This document shows, in pieces, positions 59,678 through 64,000 of a DNA stretch of 64,000 bases. Below the pieces are notes generated by a model. It did no database searches. It was not told the origin of the DNA and saw nothing but the letters and a program-made list of their open reading frames with translations. Both the position numbers and the translations under genes were made by a program. The stretch's first letter is position 1; every line of letters begins with the position of its first letter. Source of the stretch: Callaeas wilsoni (Eukaryota > Chordata > Aves > Passeriformes > Callaeidae); assembly GCA_013398955.1 (NCBI GenBank), contig VWPU01017401.1, forward strand, positions 558,001 to 622,000. The letters run 5' to 3'.

Positions 59678-62600
59678 GTAGGTGATGATTTGGATTTCTC
59701 ATTGTTCTTTAAATGTCAAGCCTTGCACTTCTGAAGTAAGTTCTTTGGAAAATCTAATTTGTGCATCCTGAGTCACTGTTAGTTCTTTAAATGATAAAGA
59801 CCGAACCAAAGCTCCTGATTTCTAATACATGGTCAACTTTCTCACCAGATCCATCTTCATAGGAAAGGGTAATGAGAGGAACTAATCAAGAAATGCCTTT
59901 ACTCCAGTAAACGTAGCACAGATTAGAGCAACAGAATTGGGATAATGCAACAACAACCCACATGAAAATACTGAAAGTAATATCCTGCAATCGAGCACCC
60001 ATCAGAAACACGGATCAGAAAACCCCACATTATTTCCTTCTTAGGGACAAAATACGGCCAAGACCAAGGGATGGTGATTATGTTTAGTGAAAGATCTTCA
60101 TATATGGTACCCCAAAAACCTAATCTTGCTTCCAGTTCAAAGATATCCTGTATATCTGTGTTTGCTGCTGTCATACCGTTGCAGCATCTGTTGATTTTCT
60201 GGTCAAGCTCATAGGAAGTACCACGAGATTCATTTCTAAAGGAGTGGGGGACAGAAGCAGCATATATCAGTAACTTCCTAAGAAAATGAGCTTTGAAAAG
60301 CCTAAATGCAATAATCAAGTGGTCAGAGTAGAGACTCAAAGCATGCCCATTTTGCTGTTCTTAACTGAAGCTCTGAAGAATAAAAGAATTTGGAAATAAA
60401 AGTTTCAGGTCCTATGTAACTTCTGGAAAGTCAGGAATACAGTTTTGATATGGCAAAGAATCAAAACATGTGTTTTCCATTTCTCTAACCATTTCCTACT
60501 TAAACTCAGTGGTCCCCTTCTATCCCTCTGCTTTCCTATTTTTGTGCAAGAGATATTCCTTCTTAGGTCACTGTTGAGTATTACAAGAAGGAAAAGAATA
60601 AATAAGATATGAGTTTTGTCTGACTGAAGGAAACAATACAGACAAAGAATAACAGACAACAGATTGAAAAGGTTACCAAAAATACTTGGCACAGGACTCT
60701 TACAGCCTCTTGTGTTCTGGTTATGAATTATTCCCCCATGTGCAGTGCTTATCACAATCCTCAAAATCACCCTTCCTGTAGCGATCTGAAAGGGATATGC
60801 CATCCCTTCCATGAGCAGCACAAAAGCACAGATGGAACATTAGGCAGAACGCCTGTGAAAATATCCAGAATTACCTCAAATCTATCCACACCTTCCTTTT
60901 TGTCTTCCATCCCCACACTCAAGCCCACCTGTTCCTGTAGCACCTTCAGTTTTATACACTAATCAAGAGACTTTCAGAGCCTTGACATCTGTACCTGCTT
61001 ACTCGCTCCTAAGCCCATTAGCCCCCATCGGCAGGTATTAACACACAGTCCATGTGCCTGGCTTGAATCTGCACATGGAGGCAATGAAATATAAGCTGCA
61101 TTTGAGCTATGCTTTTAGAGAGATGGTGGCAATCCTCCAACTGCATCCTATATTTGCAGTGGTTCCCATTTATCATGTGCACGTTCCCTTGTACGTGCTG
61201 AGGCCTAGGCATGCAGGAAAGCACTGCAAGCACCAACATCAAAACACAGGGATGCCAGGATGCGAAGCAAGCTTATGAACACCCCAGTTTTGCATGCTAT
61301 ATCCTGCAGCTACCCCAAAAAACATTTGTGTTACAGTGAACAGCACTGAGGAACATTTCATGAGGCTTTCTAATGTAGACGGATACATTCCCACAGCCTC
61401 TTCTATAAAACAGGATTTTGATAACAACTGTTTTGGGGTATGCTAATTTAATTCTCCATCCTCTGTTGGCACATGTATGCACACTGGAACTGACAGGGGA
61501 CGCTGTCAGCCAGGCATGATGCAAACTGGCAGAGTTAGGCATAGGATAGAGGACTCTAACAGAGGCAGAAGATGGATCTGCAGATCCAGGCAAAGCTCAT
61601 CCTAGCTTTTAAACAGCGATAGGCTCGAGTCAACAACACGAGGCCTTCACAGGGTTTCCAGATTTGCATGTACAAAAGATAAACAGGGAATCACAGGAAG
61701 TGATATGGGAAAAATCCAGCAGTGCTGAGTATAGAGAGCCCAGGGCTGGAAGAACAAGGAGTGCAGCAAGGCACAAGGAACTTTTTCAACACCAGAAAGA
61801 ATTTGACTATGGAAAGCTTATCTTCCTTATTGACATAAACTCCTAGTGAACTATTTACTGCAACTAAAATAAATACATAGGAAAACAGAAAACAAATAAA
61901 ATAAAAATTTCAGCAAACCCATCCCGTAGTGTCATTTTAGAGCAAGTAAGTGCTCTGAACGCTATCACTTAATGCTCTTTAAACAGCAGTTTAGGGAAAA
62001 TATGATTAATATGCTTATGAAAATAAACGTGTCCTGCTGGTGCAAATCTCTGCTAACACTGTCAAAGTCAATAGACTTCCTTTACTTATACCAGTGAAAT
62101 ACTGAGGAATGTGGGCCATGAGCTCTGCCAGAAAGGGTTACACTTACAATCTCTAGAAAACTGAAAATGCAAAACCATAGCTAAGAAACAGCAAGGACTG
62201 GAAGCAACAGAAAACTGGAGCTCAGGAAGAGAGGGCTGTGAGTGGAAGCTGTATTTCAGGAAACACAATCAGTATAAGTTGAAAAGAAGAAAGTGGAAAC
62301 TGCGAAGAGAAGGGAAACAGAAAGGTCAGAAAGGAACGTAGGAGACATCAAGTGCTTGGTAAGTCAGACAGTGAGGCAGTGAGGGTCATGACAGGCAGAG
62401 ACAGCCTGCCAAGATGGGCACCAACTACAGCAGATAACAAAAATTTGGACTGAGATGTCAAAGATAGAGGGAAAGAGCACAGGCCTTCAGTGAAGACAAG
62501 GTCAAATAAGTGACCACGACAGGAAATGAAGGGTTCATTTAAAAACTGAAGGTCAGATGAGGACATGAGGAAAAGAACCCGAGTGACAGAGCAGAAGGAT

Positions 62601-63384
62601 GAAGCTGGCGAGAAGAAGATGAAGCCTTGAAAGCACTGAGATCTAATAATGGCAAGGCAGCATGATGCTGTCCTGGACATTCAGAAGAGAGGATGCAAGT
62701 TTCACAGTAACAGAGGAAATACAGAGCAAAATTTTGATAATCTTTGCCTCCTCTGGGGTCTCCTGTTCCATCATTTCCATTTTAAATGACATAAAAATAC
62801 TTCTAATAACCACAGAAACACTTAAAAATTAAGAAACACTTGTTCCAGTTAATGTGTCTGAACAGTGTGCGCATACACACACATGCACATGCAAAAATCA
62901 CCCAAAAAAAGTTTTCCTCCAGGAGGTCGTTATTATGCAAAAATTACTCTAATTAGGTCATGAATATATTAGTCCATATTCAGTGCCAACAACAGCAGGG
63001 AGAAAAAGAGAGAGAGAGAATTGGAAATGTGACGTGCATACACTCCCAGTGTGGTTAGGGGGACTGGATTCCAAAATGCCATTACGAGATAAAAAGGTCA
63101 CCCTGTAGGGAGGTAATTGGTACAGCACTCAAGCAGCTGATTAAAGGGACCTTTGCTTTTTGGGGCGAGAGGAGGAGGGGGGAGGTTAATGTAGGATCTC
63201 CCCTGACAAAGTATATGATCTTGATCAAACATCTACTTTTAGGACAACCATGAAGAAAACTGAAGAGGCTGTCACCCTTGACATCCTATTAAAGCAGATG
63301 CATTTGTTTAATAACACCTTGACTTGCGTGCTTTAAGACAACAATAAAGGCAGAGGCTATTTTCCCTCATGCAGGTTTCTCTCT
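59678..63384. other. Non-coding stretch, purine-biased in part
   Basis: No gene supported. Two minus-strand frames of 138 codons each (59923-60339 and 60405-60821) are unrecognised; about nine frames this long are expected by chance. From about 62130 to 62700 the plus strand is markedly purine-rich, which by itself opens minus-strand frames. A short (AG)n lies at 63007-63019. The part 62930-63350 is rich in ATTA and TCF-like motifs. Confidence 0.5.
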
Positions 63385-63416
63385 GTTCAAACACACGAGC
63401 CTCCGTGTGTTTGAAC
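63385..63416. repeat. Perfect 13-bp hairpin with 6-nt loop
   Basis: GTTCAAACACACG (63385-63397) and CGTGTGTTTGAAC (63404-63416) are exact reverse complements separated by AGCCTC. The stem does not extend beyond 13 pairs. A rough estimate of chance occurrence in 64 kb with loops up to 20 nt is about 0.02. The stem is too short for a typical microRNA precursor. No T-run follows, so it is not a terminator-like element. Confidence 0.85.
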
Positions 63417-64000
63417 TCCCATCGCAGCTACTGCTCAGACACTGCCCACGATGCATTAGTAAGAAGTAAATGCTTTTAATGAGTCAGTAATGGCTAGGGG
63501 AGCAGCAGAGAGGAAAGCTGCTTCTTCGCTCTCTGTTTTCTTCACCAAATGATGACAGGCTCTCACAGGCTGAAGTAACACAACTTCTGGCTTAGCATGC
63601 AAGACAGAACAGCAGAAGGGCTCAGAAACGCCAATCGCACACACTCCCCACAGAGAAATACAAGGAAGCTGGCTTGGAAGGATCATGAAATTTAGAAGTT
63701 ATGTTAAATAAGATGCCATTTAAGCTCTAGAAATGATTGGTGACACACGTGAAGACACACTCTTGTGTTTGTAAAGACAGGCCCTCTCACCCCACACTTG
63801 GGACCCGCAGACTAAACATCATGAGTAGGAAGGGGAAAAAAGGAGAAGAAAGCAGGAGCACAGGCAGTGCTGTTCCTGGGAGAGAGGACAGCAAGAGGAT
63901 GGAGAAGGGTGCACTGATTTTAAAGTTGTCTTGGGAACCAGTTCAGTTTTATAGCCTCTTCTGCCTCTCCAGACTGAAGTCCTCCTCATACTGTCCAGCT
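63417..64000. other. Non-coding end of window
   Basis: No gene supported. The last bases include a pyrimidine tract ending CTCTCCAG (63951-63972), which is acceptor-like, but the window ends 28 bases later so no exon can be judged. Confidence 0.45.

Noticed and set aside
59923..60821. Two consecutive 138-codon minus-strand frames as fragments of a retroviral or other gene
   Set aside because: They are in different contexts with no shared domain and no LTR or conserved polymerase motifs. About nine frames of this length are expected.
62348..62680. 110-codon minus-strand frame in the purine-rich segment
   Set aside because: Purine-rich plus strand depletes stop codons on the minus strand, so the open frame is a composition artefact.
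63951..64000. Truncated exon at the window end
   Set aside because: A pyrimidine tract ending CTCTCCAG is visible, but only 28 bases follow, which is too few to judge.

Overview
The window looks like nuclear intergenic or intronic DNA from a bird, or less likely another sauropsid. The evidence is a set of degenerate CR1 LINE 3' ends (6615-6826 plus; 15472-15732, 17087-17222 and 17229-17260 minus), a likely MIR-type SINE relic near 49557-49715, AT-rich composition, few CpGs, and no operon-like packing, ribosome binding sites or dense reading frames. The family names come from remembered consensus sequences and were not searched.

I could not establish any protein-coding gene. The longest open frame, 194 codons at 26670-27254 plus, opens with TTG and shrinks to about 160 codons from its first ATG. 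Six frames of 64 kb give about 6000 stop-to-stop intervals, so about 0.5 runs this long are expected by chance. The next longest frames (43014-43514, 9845-10339 minus, 38859-39299) resemble no family I know. No tRNA, rRNA, CRISPR array or intact transposon was recognised.

Layout. 1-6614: AT-rich unique sequence. 6615-6826: CR1 tail. 6827-15471: unique sequence with a GC-richer patch near 6960-7180, a G-tract cluster at 10645-10693 and a poly-T at 11412-11429. 15472-17262: the main repeat cluster, with CR1 fragments and a second repeat-like block. 17263-29428: unique sequence with A-tracts, a purine tract and a short open stretch carrying a Walker A motif. 29429-29626: five diverged copies of a short motif. 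29627-49556: unique sequence with A-rich tails, a GATA-type palindrome, a CpG-retaining patch and a TATA/palindrome cluster. 49557-50300: SINE-like relics. 50301-64000: unique sequence holding the best enhancer-like block (53740-54340), the neatest exon-like interval (59627-59677) and a perfect 13-bp hairpin (63385-63416).

The most useful leads are three short intervals with splice-like borders, the Walker A fragment, the hairpin, the five-copy motif block and two homeodomain/octamer-rich blocks that may be conserved enhancers. All need alignment or RNA data; none is shown to be functional by sequence alone.
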